A stretch of 64,000 nt of DNA from Odontocerum albicorne (lineage: Eukaryota; Arthropoda; Insecta; Trichoptera; Odontoceridae), in contig OX463842.1 of NCBI GenBank assembly GCA_949825065.1, forward strand, positions 52,772,034-52,836,033, given 5' to 3'. Positions 53,765 through 63,322 of the stretch are shown here, piece by piece. How positions within the stretch are numbered: position 1 is the stretch's first letter; every line of letters starts with the position of its first letter. The notes beneath the pieces are model-generated. The model was given only the letters and a program-made list of their open reading frames with translations. It was not told where the DNA came from and did not search any database. A program made the position numbers and the translations under genes.

Positions 53765-54878
53765 TTAAACCTATCCCTTTATGTGCTAAAAAATCCGCTC
53801 ATTCTGGTGCTGTGTATTCAATACACATGTAAAAATGAGCGATTTAAAATCGGAAAAATAAGAATATTCATAGACAATCGCTTAAGTTAATAAAATTTGA
53901 AGTCAAAAGTGATAAAAATTGAAATTTACTTGCTGAAAACATGAAAAAAACATTGGCCGACATTCACAAAACGGGCAAAGCGTCCACCTCAAACGAAAGC
54001 TTGCGAGTTACTGAAGCGAGCGAACTGAGATTCTATTTCTTGCGTTCCCATATACCGAAGTAGAGTGAGAGTGAGACGTAAATAGTGTCTCTTCCTCACC
54101 CATAGCGGTTTTTTAGAATGAATATACCTACGTCACACACTGGAACCAATTTGATTGTATTAGTGAATTTGTTCCCGATTTTCACAAAATATCTCGGATG
54201 TGGCCAATAAGTGCTAATAATTATTAACACATTGTAATCGGGTACTTTTCGCGACAAGTGATGACGCAATGCGGGTACTTTTAGACTTTTTTGCGCCAAA
54301 ATTAGACTTTCGTAAAAAAACCATATCTCTCAAACTAATTAGTATTTTTTCGAAAAACTTTTTGTATCTTACTAAGAATAGAACTATCTATATATTTATT
54401 ATGCAAAATATGGGTTGCTCTATTTTTTACTCACACAAAATTACTACATTCTAGGTAAACATAGAAAAAAATACTCTTTCACCATCAAAATTATTTTATT
54501 GACATAAAATTACAATATAATTACGAAATTTTCAATAGATCTTATAAGAATCTTATAAGATCTTATTAGATCTTATAAGAATCTTATAATAGATAACGCG
54601 CAGTTCCCACCCCATTTGGCGACCGTGTTTACAAGTTTCCCGCATACCACCGCTTGGCAAACCAAAACGAGTAAACTCGTCTCCCGCTCTCTACTATAAG
54701 ACGGGATAGAACGAGTTTTATCGTTTCCCGCAAACAATGTGTTAATATTATTTTTTTCATTCAATGCACAACTGTATTACGGAGGAATACACAAAATCTG
54801 AACCCAGTATTTATAGAGATATTAAAGTTTTTAGAAGCAATGTGTACTAGTTACACATCACAGGACAGGAAGGGTTAA
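53765..54878 (+). mobile_element. piggyBac-type MITE, copy PB5, interrupted by a second MITE
   Basis: The left end is TTAA then ACCTATCCCTTTATGTGC; the right end is CACAGGACAGGAAGGG then TTAA. It is collinear with PB1 except for a 514-bp insertion at a TTAA in its right part. Confidence 0.82.
54228..54741. mobile_element. Second TTAA-flanked MITE nested in PB5
   Basis: TTAA flanks both ends (54224-54227, 54742-54745), and the uninterrupted PB copies have a single TTAA at this point. Ends are CACATTGTAATCGGG and, reverse-complemented, CACATTGTTTGCGGG. The inside holds AGATCTTATAAGAATC repeats and a second GTTTCCCGCA motif. No transposase. Different family from PB. Confidence 0.82.
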
Positions 54879-55364
54879 AATGAATACCAATTTGAAACCC
54901 TTTTTTTTAAAAAATGATATCAACGGAAATTGAGTCTGCAAACCCCGGGCTAGAAGACATGTGTCTAACTTATCAAGCCATGGATGTCATCGTAAGTTCA
55001 AGACGAAAATGGGGTTGACAATGGATATATCTCACAGTTCTTTCGGCTAAGTCCAATGGACCCATTGACTAACGCAGATGTGGTCCTTCATTCATATTGG
55101 GCGCTTTGTTTAAGATCTACAACCCAACTTTGAATAAAAATACTCAAATACGCTTATAAAATAGATCAAAAAACATGTATGCAGACAACGAAATAAAGAT
55201 TAACACAATTTGTATTATAGAACAAACATAGTATAAATTGATCTCTTAAGCTTAGTCCTAAACACGCCTGTCGTCTGATCTGAAGATTAAGGGTTCAATT
55301 ATCTTTAGAATTTAATTTATTCTGGAAAGAGTTAAAGTCTAGTTTTATTTATATTATCAGTGAG
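54879..55364. other. No recognisable gene
   Basis: Nothing supported beyond vague tRNA-like words near 55,290 (AGGGTTCAATTATC). Confidence 0.4.
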
Positions 55365-55520
55365 ATATAAGCAAAAGCCTAGTTTACTGGGGATACGACA
55401 AATGAAAGGCAATAAACCCAGATCCATTAAAAGTGTATGTCCAAATTAAATTACCTGTGGTTTTTTCGCATATTTTGTATATTTCTTGTCATGTGTAATA
55501 ATAAATAAAATAAATAAATA
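55365..55520 (+). repeat. Family F retroposon fragment with (AATAAA)n tail
   Basis: GCAAAAGCCTAGTTTACTGG, GACAAATGAAAGGCAATAAA and TTTCTTGTCATGTGTAATAA, then AATAAATAAAATAAATAAAT. The tail orientation sets the strand for the family. Confidence 0.6.
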
Positions 55521-55753
55521 AAATGTTGGTTGTAAGACATTGTCACGTACTTATAATACCCCCCAGTTTCCCCATTGTTGATACCAATAATTAAATGCAA
55601 TGACCACCAGCTTCAAACCAAAAATATCATTAAATCAGCAAACCAAACTTAGAACTTCCCACCATGTAAACCTAAAATTAATGCTTTGATAAGGTATAAC
55701 AAAAAATATAAATGAAAGGAAAATTGTCAGTCAAATAACTTTAATCAACATCA
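55521..55753. other. No recognisable feature
   Basis: Nothing supported. Confidence 0.5.
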
Positions 55754-56402
55754 AAGGAACCTTCTACTAGTATGTAAAAGGAATCTTCAACTGGTATGTA
55801 AAATGAATCTTCTACTGGTATGTAAAAGGAATCTTCAACTGTTATGTAAAAGGAATCTTCTACTGGTATGTAAAAGAAATCTTCTACATGTATGTAAAAG
55901 GAATATTCTACTAGTATGTTAAAGGAATCTTCTACTGGTATGTAAAAGGAATCTTCTACTGGTATGTAAAATGAATATTCTACTGGTATGTAAAATGAAT
56001 CGTCTACTGGTATGTTAAAGGAATCTTCTACTGGTTTGTAAAAATAATCTTCTACTGGTATGTAAAAGGAATATTCTACTAGTATGTAAAAGGAATCTTC
56101 AACTGGTATGTTAAAGGAATCTTCTACTGGTGTGTAAAAGAAATCTTCTACAGGTATGTAAAAGGAATCTTCTACTGGTATGTAAAAGGAATCTTCTACT
56201 GGTATGTAAAAGGAATCTTCTACTGGTATATAAAAGGAATCTTCTACTGGTATGTAAAAGGAATCTTTTACTGGTATGTAAAAGGAATCTTCAACTGGTA
56301 TGTAAAATGAATCTTCTACTGTTATGTAAAAGGAATCTTCTACTGGTATGTAAAAGGAATCTTCTACTGGTATGTAAAATAAATCTACTACTAGTATGCA
56401 AA
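55754..56402 (+). repeat. 24-bp minisatellite, about 27 units
   Basis: The unit is AATCTTCTACTGGTATGTAA plus AAGG. Many units carry single-base variants (ACTAGT, AAATGAAT, TTAAAGG). A 222-codon minus frame with an 8-residue repeat (EDSFYIPV) and a 102-codon plus frame both remain open, as expected from a stop-free 24-mer; neither looks selected. Confidence 0.92.
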
Positions 56403-57345
56403 AGAACAAAATCTTTACTCAACATGGAAAATATTTGAAAAATATAGACAAATATGACACGTCAAATCCGTGAAATTAGGCATGAAAAAAGTGAATTCAA
56501 GTTAATGAACAACTCCATTTACTCCAATAAAGAATAGAGATTGGAATGTAAAAGATAAGTAAATCGAAAGATATACTAAATTAAACAAATCCTAATGTAT
56601 AAAACTGCATACATTTTAGAAAATACCTCATCTTTGTAAGGTTGAAATATTTGTTGAAGAGTTGCAATTCCGTGAGATTCGGGATGGAATGAAACACATT
56701 AAAAGTTGTTAGGTGGCAGATTTTGATGAAATTCCCTCAAAACAAAAAGTTTCTTTCAGTACACGGACGTCCTCTGCGATCAAGCGATGTGAACTCATTT
56801 GAATACAAACACATCACACTACATTTTACATATCTTTGTATGCGGTTTGCTCAGGGTTACTGTGGAATAAAATTACAAAATTCATCAGATGTGCACAATC
56901 CTCATTTAATTAAATAGAAAATAAAAAAAATATTACATTGCCAGAATATCCTAAGTTTCCTTTAATTGCCTTTCTTACCATTGAATTATTTTCCTCTAGT
57001 TCTATCATAGTTGATAAAGATAAGTAATATGTTTGTTTGTTTTTTTTATCATAACATGTGATATCGATAAAAGTAGTTAAACATTTCAAATATGGCTGGA
57101 GAAAATAGTCTACAGCAATATACCTGCCAGACACACTATGTTTAACCATGTAGACAAAAGCATGAAAATAATATAATAATACAAATTAATTTTACATGAA
57201 GTGTCAATTCTAACAGTGAAAAATGTTATATTCATGCACAAAAGCAAAATTTTTAAATGTGGAATACATAGATATTCGAATAAGAATTTAAAGTGGAATC
57301 AGACAAAAGCAACACTTCATCAAATCACGGAATGCCAAACTAGGA
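56403..57345. other. No recognisable gene
   Basis: AT-rich, nothing supported. Confidence 0.5.
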
Positions 57346-57540
57346 ATATAGTACAGTTCAAACATCTTGCTCTTAAGTAACATATAAGTGATTCAAGATC
57401 AACAAATTGGCAATATAATACAACTCAAACATTTTGCTCTTAAGTAACATATAAGTAATTCAATACCAACAAACTGGGAATATAATACAGCTCAAACATA
57501 TTGCTCTTAAGTAACACATTAGTGATTCAAGACCAACGAA
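57346..57540 (+). repeat. About 67-bp tandem repeat, 3 units, diverged
   Basis: TTTGCTCTTAAGTAACATAT and CAACAAA(T/C)TGGNAATATAA recur three times with about 10-15% differences. Confidence 0.8.
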
Positions 57541-57906
57541 AGTTACATAGCTCCGAAAATTGAATGGACGAATTTAGGATGTTGGGAGTGGAGCAAAGCT
57601 TGGTGGTACATAACAGCGACTGACCGTCTGGCTTGGAGATATACTTAATCGAATGTGAGGATGAAACTTTGCATATGTGAAAGTATTTGATAAATATGTA
57701 TGTCTGTCTGAATAAAATATCAAAATGTATGCTCTAAAATTCCTATTTGAACATGCGTTCTCCGACAGTTATTTCACTGGGTGGTATTTAAAAAGATGGA
57801 AGTCTTTATACAAGTAAATAAGGAATCAAACATATTAGACTTTACATGTTTTAAACTGGTCACTTTCCATTGTAAAAAGTGGTAAGAAATTACAATATCA
57901 TTATTT
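57541..57906. other. No recognisable feature
   Basis: Nothing supported. Confidence 0.5.
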
Positions 57907-58878
57907 ATTTTTAATTATACAAACATGAATACTATCTTATTTCTTTCTGTTAGGCTGAAATTATACAAACATGAATACTATCTTATTTCTTTCTGTTAGG
58001 CTGAAATTATACAAACATGAATACTATCTTATTTCTTTCTGTTAGGCTGAAATTATACAAACATGAATACTATCTTATTTCTTTCTGTTAGGCTGAAATT
58101 ATACAAACATGAATACTATCTTATTTCTTTCTGTTAGGCTGAAATTATACAAACATGAATACTATCTTGTTTCTTTCTGTTAGGCTGAAATTATAATAAC
58201 ATGAAAACTATCTTATTTCTTTCTGTTAGGCTGAAATTATACAAACATGAATACTATCTTATTTCTTTCTGTTAGGCTGAAATTATACGAACATGAATAC
58301 TATCATATTTCTTTCTGTTAGGCTGAAATTATACGAACATGAATACTATCATATTTCTTTCTGTTAGGCTGAAATTATACAAACATGAATACTATCTTGT
58401 TTCTTTCTGTTAGGCTGAAATTATAATAATATGAAAACTATCTTATTTCTTTCTGTTAGGCTGAAATTATACAAACATGAATACTATCTTATTTCTTTCT
58501 GTTAGGCTGAAATTATACAAACATGAATACTATCTTATTTCTTTCTGTTAGGTTGAAATTATACAAACATGAATACTATCTTATTTCTTTCTGTTAGGCT
58601 GAAATTATACAAAGATGAATACTATCTTATTTCTTTCTGTTAGGTTGAAAATATACAAACATGAATACTATCTTATTTCTTTCTGTTAGGCTGAAATTAT
58701 ACAAACATGAATACTATCTTGTTTCTTTCTGTTAGGCTGAAATTATAATAACATGAAAACTATCTTATTTCTTTCTGTTAGGCTGAAATGATACAAACAT
58801 GAATACTATCTTATTTCTTTCTGTTAGGCTGAAATTATACAAACATGAATACTATTTTATTTCTTTCTGTTAAACTGA
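57907..58878 (+). repeat. 46-bp minisatellite, about 21 units, with higher-order structure
   Basis: The unit contains AATTATACAAACATGAATAC, TATCTTATTTCTTTCTGTTA and GGCTGA. A linked variant pair (CTTGTTTC, then ATAATAACATGAAAAC) recurs at about 58,165-58,210, 58,395-58,440 and 58,715-58,760. An ACGAACATG...ATCATATT variant occurs in two adjacent units. These mark past multi-unit duplications. Confidence 0.93.
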
Positions 58879-59054
58879 AAAAACTATTTTTAACACTTTT
58901 CCCCCACGCATGTAGTTTCTTCTTCCCCCACATTCATACATCTCAACATAAATGCTGTTTTTTTCTCTTATTCGTATTTTATACCTTTTTCTTAGCTAAA
59001 ATGTGTGTACATGTCTTCACTGTTCTTCTAGTATTTCAGAATAATGTATTTATT

Positions 59055-59295
59055 TTGACATTGTAATTTATTTTTATCAAACAATGTTTATTCCACTTTT
59101 TTGTGACGGTATAACCCAACCGGTTTCAAGGCATTCACCTCATCTTCAGGGGAGTGCCAACAAGAGTCTTGTTTGCGCTCCCCTGAAGATGAGGTGAATG
59201 CCTTGAAACCGGTAGGGTTATACCGTCACAAAAAAGTGGAATAATCAGTGTTTGATAAAAATAAATTACAATGTCTTTTAACCTCCACAACGTTA
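59055..59295. repeat. Penelope-like terminal repeat, head-to-head palindrome
   Basis: The left arm contains ATCAAACAATGTTTATTCCA to CATCTTCAGGGGAGTGC; the right arm mirrors it from GCTCCCCTGAAGATGAGG to TGATAAAAATAAATTACAAT and the outer CACAACGTTAATGCCTTAAC. The arms are about 105 bp with few mismatches around a short centre near 59,165. Both arms carry the hammerhead-like core in opposite strands (CTGAAGA at 59183-59189 on plus and 59149-59143 on minus). Confidence 0.8.
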
Positions 59296-59329
59296 ATGCC
59301 TTAACTTTAAACGGAAGGATTTTTCGAAT

Positions 59330-59526
59330 TCCATGGAGGGCAAGGTGAACTAATGCCCCTTTTCTCAAAGATCTAAGAATCCTCGACATTTTTTCTTTGG
59401 ACATTTTGCTTGTGGCCAATGAGATAGTTTGGAGAGACTTTTGGTTTTTGGAAGCGTGGAGGGAAGATGCAAAAGAGAAAGAGCCCCAATGCGTTGGACT
59501 GACCAAGTGGAAGACACAATAGGACT
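59330..59526 (+). pseudogene. LINE L4 3' region, part 1 (interrupted by H)
   Basis: Phrases at 59,410-59,526 (TTGTGGCCAATGAGATAG, CCCAATGCGTTGGACTG, AGTGGAAGACACAATAGGAC) match L4 at 10,927-11,037 (for example CCGATGCGTTGGACTG). The copy stops at GGACTACCC and resumes at 61,337. Confidence 0.65.
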
Positions 59527-59909
59527 ACCCATAATAATAATAAATAATAAATAAATAAATATAGGTTTATTTACAGCAACATAGTATGTACATAATACAT
59601 TTAAATAACACTTCAAAAATACATAAATTGCAGGGAATACATTAATGACTGTGAGGACTATATTTGGATTTAGAAACACAGTTATAAACCCTCTAAAAGG
59701 CATTCAAGATAAATTGCATGGTATACGTCGTCGATATTGTAAATTCTCGACATGTCATGTTTTACAAAACACGTGGTCAGATCGATGCCTGACCATGTGC
59801 TTGCTTTGAACACAAAAAATAAAATTTCATGAAATACCGGAATATTTTAAAATACAAAAAGGTAATAAAACCTCTTAATCCTTCTGCCGAAGTTTCAATA
59901 CACCGTTTG

Positions 59910-60200
59910 TTATCCGGGACACCCAGGTATGATTCTGAGAAGGCTTCCCTCTGGAATGTTATACCTGGTGCGAGTTATCTCGTCGTTCTGGACATATTTT
60001 CGCCACGTGCGTCTTAGTTTCACGTCTATACATTCGGGCGCCACTCGTATTGGTAAGGGAGATGGAAATAATTGTCCTCTCTCTCTCGCGATTTTCTTTA
60101 AAAGGGAAGGCATACGGGTGCTTCTTCCTTTTCCATTCGAGACTTGGTGCTGGACGGACGCTCCTTCAAGCTGCTCAGACTGAATACTACCAGTATTCAT
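59910..60200 (-). CDS. Unrecognised 96-codon ORF inside retroposon H
   Basis: The ORF lies on the coding-sense strand of H. It is of mixed composition and rich in R, K, S and P. It starts MNTGSIQSEQLEGASVQHQV and contains MPSLLKKIARERGQ, RVAPECIDVKLRRTWRKY and VQNDEITRTRYNIPEG. The local GC content is higher than the flanks. I know no family. It is absent from the short H copy at 44.6 kb. It could be an element protein, a captured host exon, or chance. Confidence 0.3.
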   Translation of the reverse strand: MNTGSIQSEQLEGASVQHQVSNGKGRSTRMPSLLKKIARERGQLFPSPLPIRVAPECIDVKLRRTWRKYVQNDEITRTRYNIPEGSLLRIIPGCPG

Positions 60201-60245
60201 AGCTGTATTTTTTCTGCCGTATCATAGACGCTTCAGACGACATCT

Positions 60246-60402
60246 TCAATTTTGGGTGAATATTATTTCCTTGTATTTAATGCTGGATTTCGTGACAGGA
60301 CCTTGTGCCCTGGCTTCCTTAAGAAATTTACTATTGTAGACCCCCTTGTTAGAATTCACAACACAATCTACGAGCCATTGATTCGGGAACCGAACTTTAA
60401 AC
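60246..60402 (-). CDS. Unrecognised partial ORF inside retroposon H
   Basis: An open minus-strand stretch without ATG reads VRFPNQWLVDCVVNSNKGVY, NSKFLKEARAQGPVTKSS, IKYKEIIFTQN and a stop, 45 bp before the 96-codon ORF. Its composition is protein-like (balanced charged and hydrophobic residues). It may be the preceding part of the same relic or an exon. Unassigned. Confidence 0.25.
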
Positions 60403-60493
60403 TTTTTTTTCTTGACATACGTTAAATTTTTTTTTTTTATTAATCCATTTATATAATAAACTTTTTTGTTTTTAAAATTATATCTCTTTTAAT

Positions 60494-60620
60494 TGTGCCC
60501 CTTGTCCCGGTAAAAGAATTGAGAGAGAGTTACTCAGAGTACAAATAACCCAACAAACTCCTGAGATCAAAAGAGTACTTGCCTCTATAGAAGCCGCTGA
60601 CCTGAGGCGCATCACACCTG
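60494..60620 (+). other. Exon-like open segment with splice-donor-like end
   Basis: The plus strand is open through CAPCPGKRIERELLRVQITQ, QTPEIKRVLASIEAADLRRI and TPG, then CACACCTG/GTAAGATT, a good donor consensus. A T/C-rich run precedes it (60,481-60,508). It lies antisense to H. No family recognised. Confidence 0.25.
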
Positions 60621-61336
60621 GTAAGATTTTAATGTATTATAATTGATTTACGTATTTAAATGTGTACATTATATTATTTAAAAAATAGGAAAAGGTGTGA
60701 CATGACAGAAGCTATCAAAAGGTCTTGGCTCATTAGTAACATCACCTCGGCCAAGATACACCCCACCAATATAGAGCGAGCCCAGCCACGGGGACCCCAA
60801 ATGTTTTTCAGCCCCGACCCTTGCACATGTAGAATAAGAAGAATAAAAAAAAACAGAAAATAAATAGATGAAAGAAAAATAAACAAGCCCACAAATACCA
60901 TCTCAGATTAATTCAAACAAACAATCAAAGGTTCCCTGACAGCAACATAATGTGTACATATGTTATAACATATGATATATAATAAACTCATCCTGAGTAT
61001 CGCTGAGTAAAAGGTCCGGGCTCATCCCACAAACAATCCCCCGGCCACGATACACCCCACTAGTGTAGGGCGAGCCCGACCGCAAGGACATTGGGGGGCT
61101 TTTAGCCCGCATCCCCGTATATCTAGATTTACAAAAAAAAAACAGAATATATGTCAAAAAACAAAATAAAAAGTAAACCCACATATACCACCTCAGGTTA
61201 ACTGTCAGCAAGAACGAAAAAAAGAACAGCCTCAAAGAGTCCATATTTTATAAAAGTAAAATGACAAATGGGAGATGATGTTCACACATAAAAAACCACA
61301 ACACAGTACATTGAAATAATTAATCAGTAATATCTG

Positions 61337-61445
61337 TTCTTCGATCTGCATAGGGTAGGTATAGAGGGAGAGAATTCGTCAAGGGTTGTTATAAGTCAAA
61401 ATGCTCAGTTATGAGCTATACGACAGGTTTATGTGATGATCCCAG
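61337..61445 (+). pseudogene. LINE L4 3' end, part 2 (after H)
   Basis: CTGTTCTTCGATCTGC, then AATGCTCAGTTATGAGCTAT and ACGACAGG..TGATGAT align with CTGCCCTTCGAGCCGC, GATGCTCAGTCATGAGCCAC and CGACAGAATGAGGATGAT at the 3' end of L4 (11,391-11,495). Confidence 0.62.
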
Positions 61446-62378
61446 GTTTGAATCCTTGTTGTTTCTAGAGTGGTTGACTTGAGACATTTTTTTATCTGAA
61501 TGTACTGTTTCCCTAGTGCTTAACAACTACCTTACATAAATTATCGATGTTATTGTTGGTACATCAATGTAACAAAATACCCCAAAATAAATTCCTACAA
61601 TTTGTAATAAGTGAAGTGTTATAAATCTTGGTATTAATAAAGCGCTTTACTTCTAGAGCTCTTATTATAAAGTATTCTCTAAACTTATTTAAAGTTATCA
61701 TCTGTCATAAAATAATTGAATTTAAAAATATCTTAAAGTGATCTAAAAAGTTACTTGAAATCGAACTCCGGTCCTATACTTTTGATTGAACTGTTCAAGT
61801 TATATTATCAGGCATGGGAATTGGTCATGAAAGGCGGAAATACTTTTTTGCAATCACTTTGTATCACAGCTTAAAGGAAAATAACAGACAATAGGATCTG
61901 GCGGCATTTTGTGACCATTATATCTTTATCTCGGGTGATTAGTGAGGATTACATGGATTCTTGTTTTGGGAAAGCCAAAATAAATCTTGGAGACAGATTT
62001 TTTTTCTCCAAGATATTTATTATAACTATGCACCACAATTCAGGGATGCCTTAACTCGTTCTTTATAATGGATTTTTATTTGCAGAACCGGATGAAATTC
62101 AGAAAAACCTTTTTGTACGAAATATTGAAAATATGTTGTGTAAAAATATATTGCATGAGCATAACGCAGTTGTTTTGTCCAAAAATCTTAAGCCATTAAA
62201 ATATATTCATAATCCAGTTAGTCAAATTATTGTTTTCTAAACAGGGGTTTGAGGGTTCGTTATCTGTTGATCCCTAATATTTTTTAAAAAAGAGTTCTCA
62301 TCTGGTTTTTTCTAAAGGTTCTTTATAACCTTACAGATTGGTTGGGAAAAATTACTGCGTGATGAAAAATACGCTACG
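61446..62378. other. No recognisable gene
   Basis: A B-box-like AGGTTTGAATCCTTG at 61,444-61,458 is the only signal. Otherwise AT-rich. Confidence 0.45.
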
Positions 62379-62977
62379 TTAGCCTTTCCCTTTCTGTGCT
62401 AAAAAAATCCGCGCGTTCCGGTGCTGTGTATTCAATAGACATGTAAAAATGAGCTATTGAAAATTGGAAAAATTTGAATATGCATAGCCAATTGATTAAA
62501 TTTGAAGTCAAAAGTGATAAAAATTGAATTTTAATTGCTGAAAACATGAAAAAAGCATCGGCCGACGTTCACAAAACGGGGAAAGAGACCATCTCAAATG
62601 GTTGCCCGAGAACTACTGAAGCGAGGGAAGCGAGCGAACTGAGATTCTATTTCTTGCATTCCCATATACCAAAGTAGAGTAAGACGTGAATAGCGTTGCT
62701 TCCTCACCCATAGTGGTTTTTTTAGAAAGAATACACCTACGTCACTCACTGGCACATGTTTGATTGTATTGGCGAATTAATTCCCGATTTTCACAAAGTA
62801 TATCTGATGTGGCCGATAAGAGCTGATTATTATTAATATAATTTTTTCATTCAATGCGTAAATGTTTTACGGAGTAATACCTAAAATCTGAACCCAGTAT
62901 TTAATATATTTATAGAGATATTAAAAATTTTAGAAGCAATATGTACTAGTTACACATCACAGGGAAAGAAGGGTTAA
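62379..62977 (+). mobile_element. piggyBac-type MITE, copy PB6
   Basis: The left end is TTAG (decayed TTAA) then CCTTTCCCTTTCTGTG; the right end is CACAGGGAAAGAAGGG then TTAA. It is collinear with PB1 and retains GAAGCGAGCGAACTGAGATT-type sequence. Confidence 0.82.
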
Positions 62978-63322
62978 ACTGTATTAATTATAAAGTAATA
63001 TAAAATACAAAACAATACACTGTGAATCTTTATATTACATTAACCATGAATATGTCCATACAAGCGTTAATAATGATCTTTTGCTAACTGTGTGGCAGCT
63101 TTTGTGATTGAAGAAATAAACAGTTAGTCCAGGAGTCTAAGTGGAAAAGAGATCCGAGAATAAAGTTTGTTTAAATGTACATAACATAGTTGTCCAAATG
63201 CTCATTACAAAAATTTGGGCAAAATTACTAATATTTTCCCCTTCACACACATACGAGTATATTTCTGAAACGTGAATTTTAAATTAAGTTTTTCCCAGCT
63301 ATCGATATAAGTCGATTTTTTT
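62978..63322. other. No recognisable feature
   Basis: Nothing supported. Confidence 0.5.

Larger units (their letters stand above)
59527..61336 (-). mobile_element. Two-module retroposon H, long copy (1.8 kb), nested in LINE L4
   Basis: Read on the minus strand: 5' start ATATTACTGATTAATTATTT, module 1 (61,130-60,990) with TTGCGGTCGGGCTCGCC, module 2 (60,840-60,715) with CGTGGCTGGGCTCGCTC, then about 1 kb not present in the 44.6-kb copy, then TGTACATACTATGTTGCTG and a tail of ATTT/ATT repeats ending at 59,527. LINE L4 sequence stops and resumes exactly at its edges. The order 5' modules, interior, simple-sequence tail suggests a retroposon. No RT is encoded. Confidence 0.68.

Noticed and set aside
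55741..56409. 222-codon minus-strand ORF with an 8-residue repeat
   Set aside because: It is a stop-free 24-bp minisatellite; frames on both strands are open and residue changes look unselected.
57907..58878. CRISPR array
   Set aside because: Units are contiguous without spacers and no cas-like genes exist; the DNA is eukaryotic.
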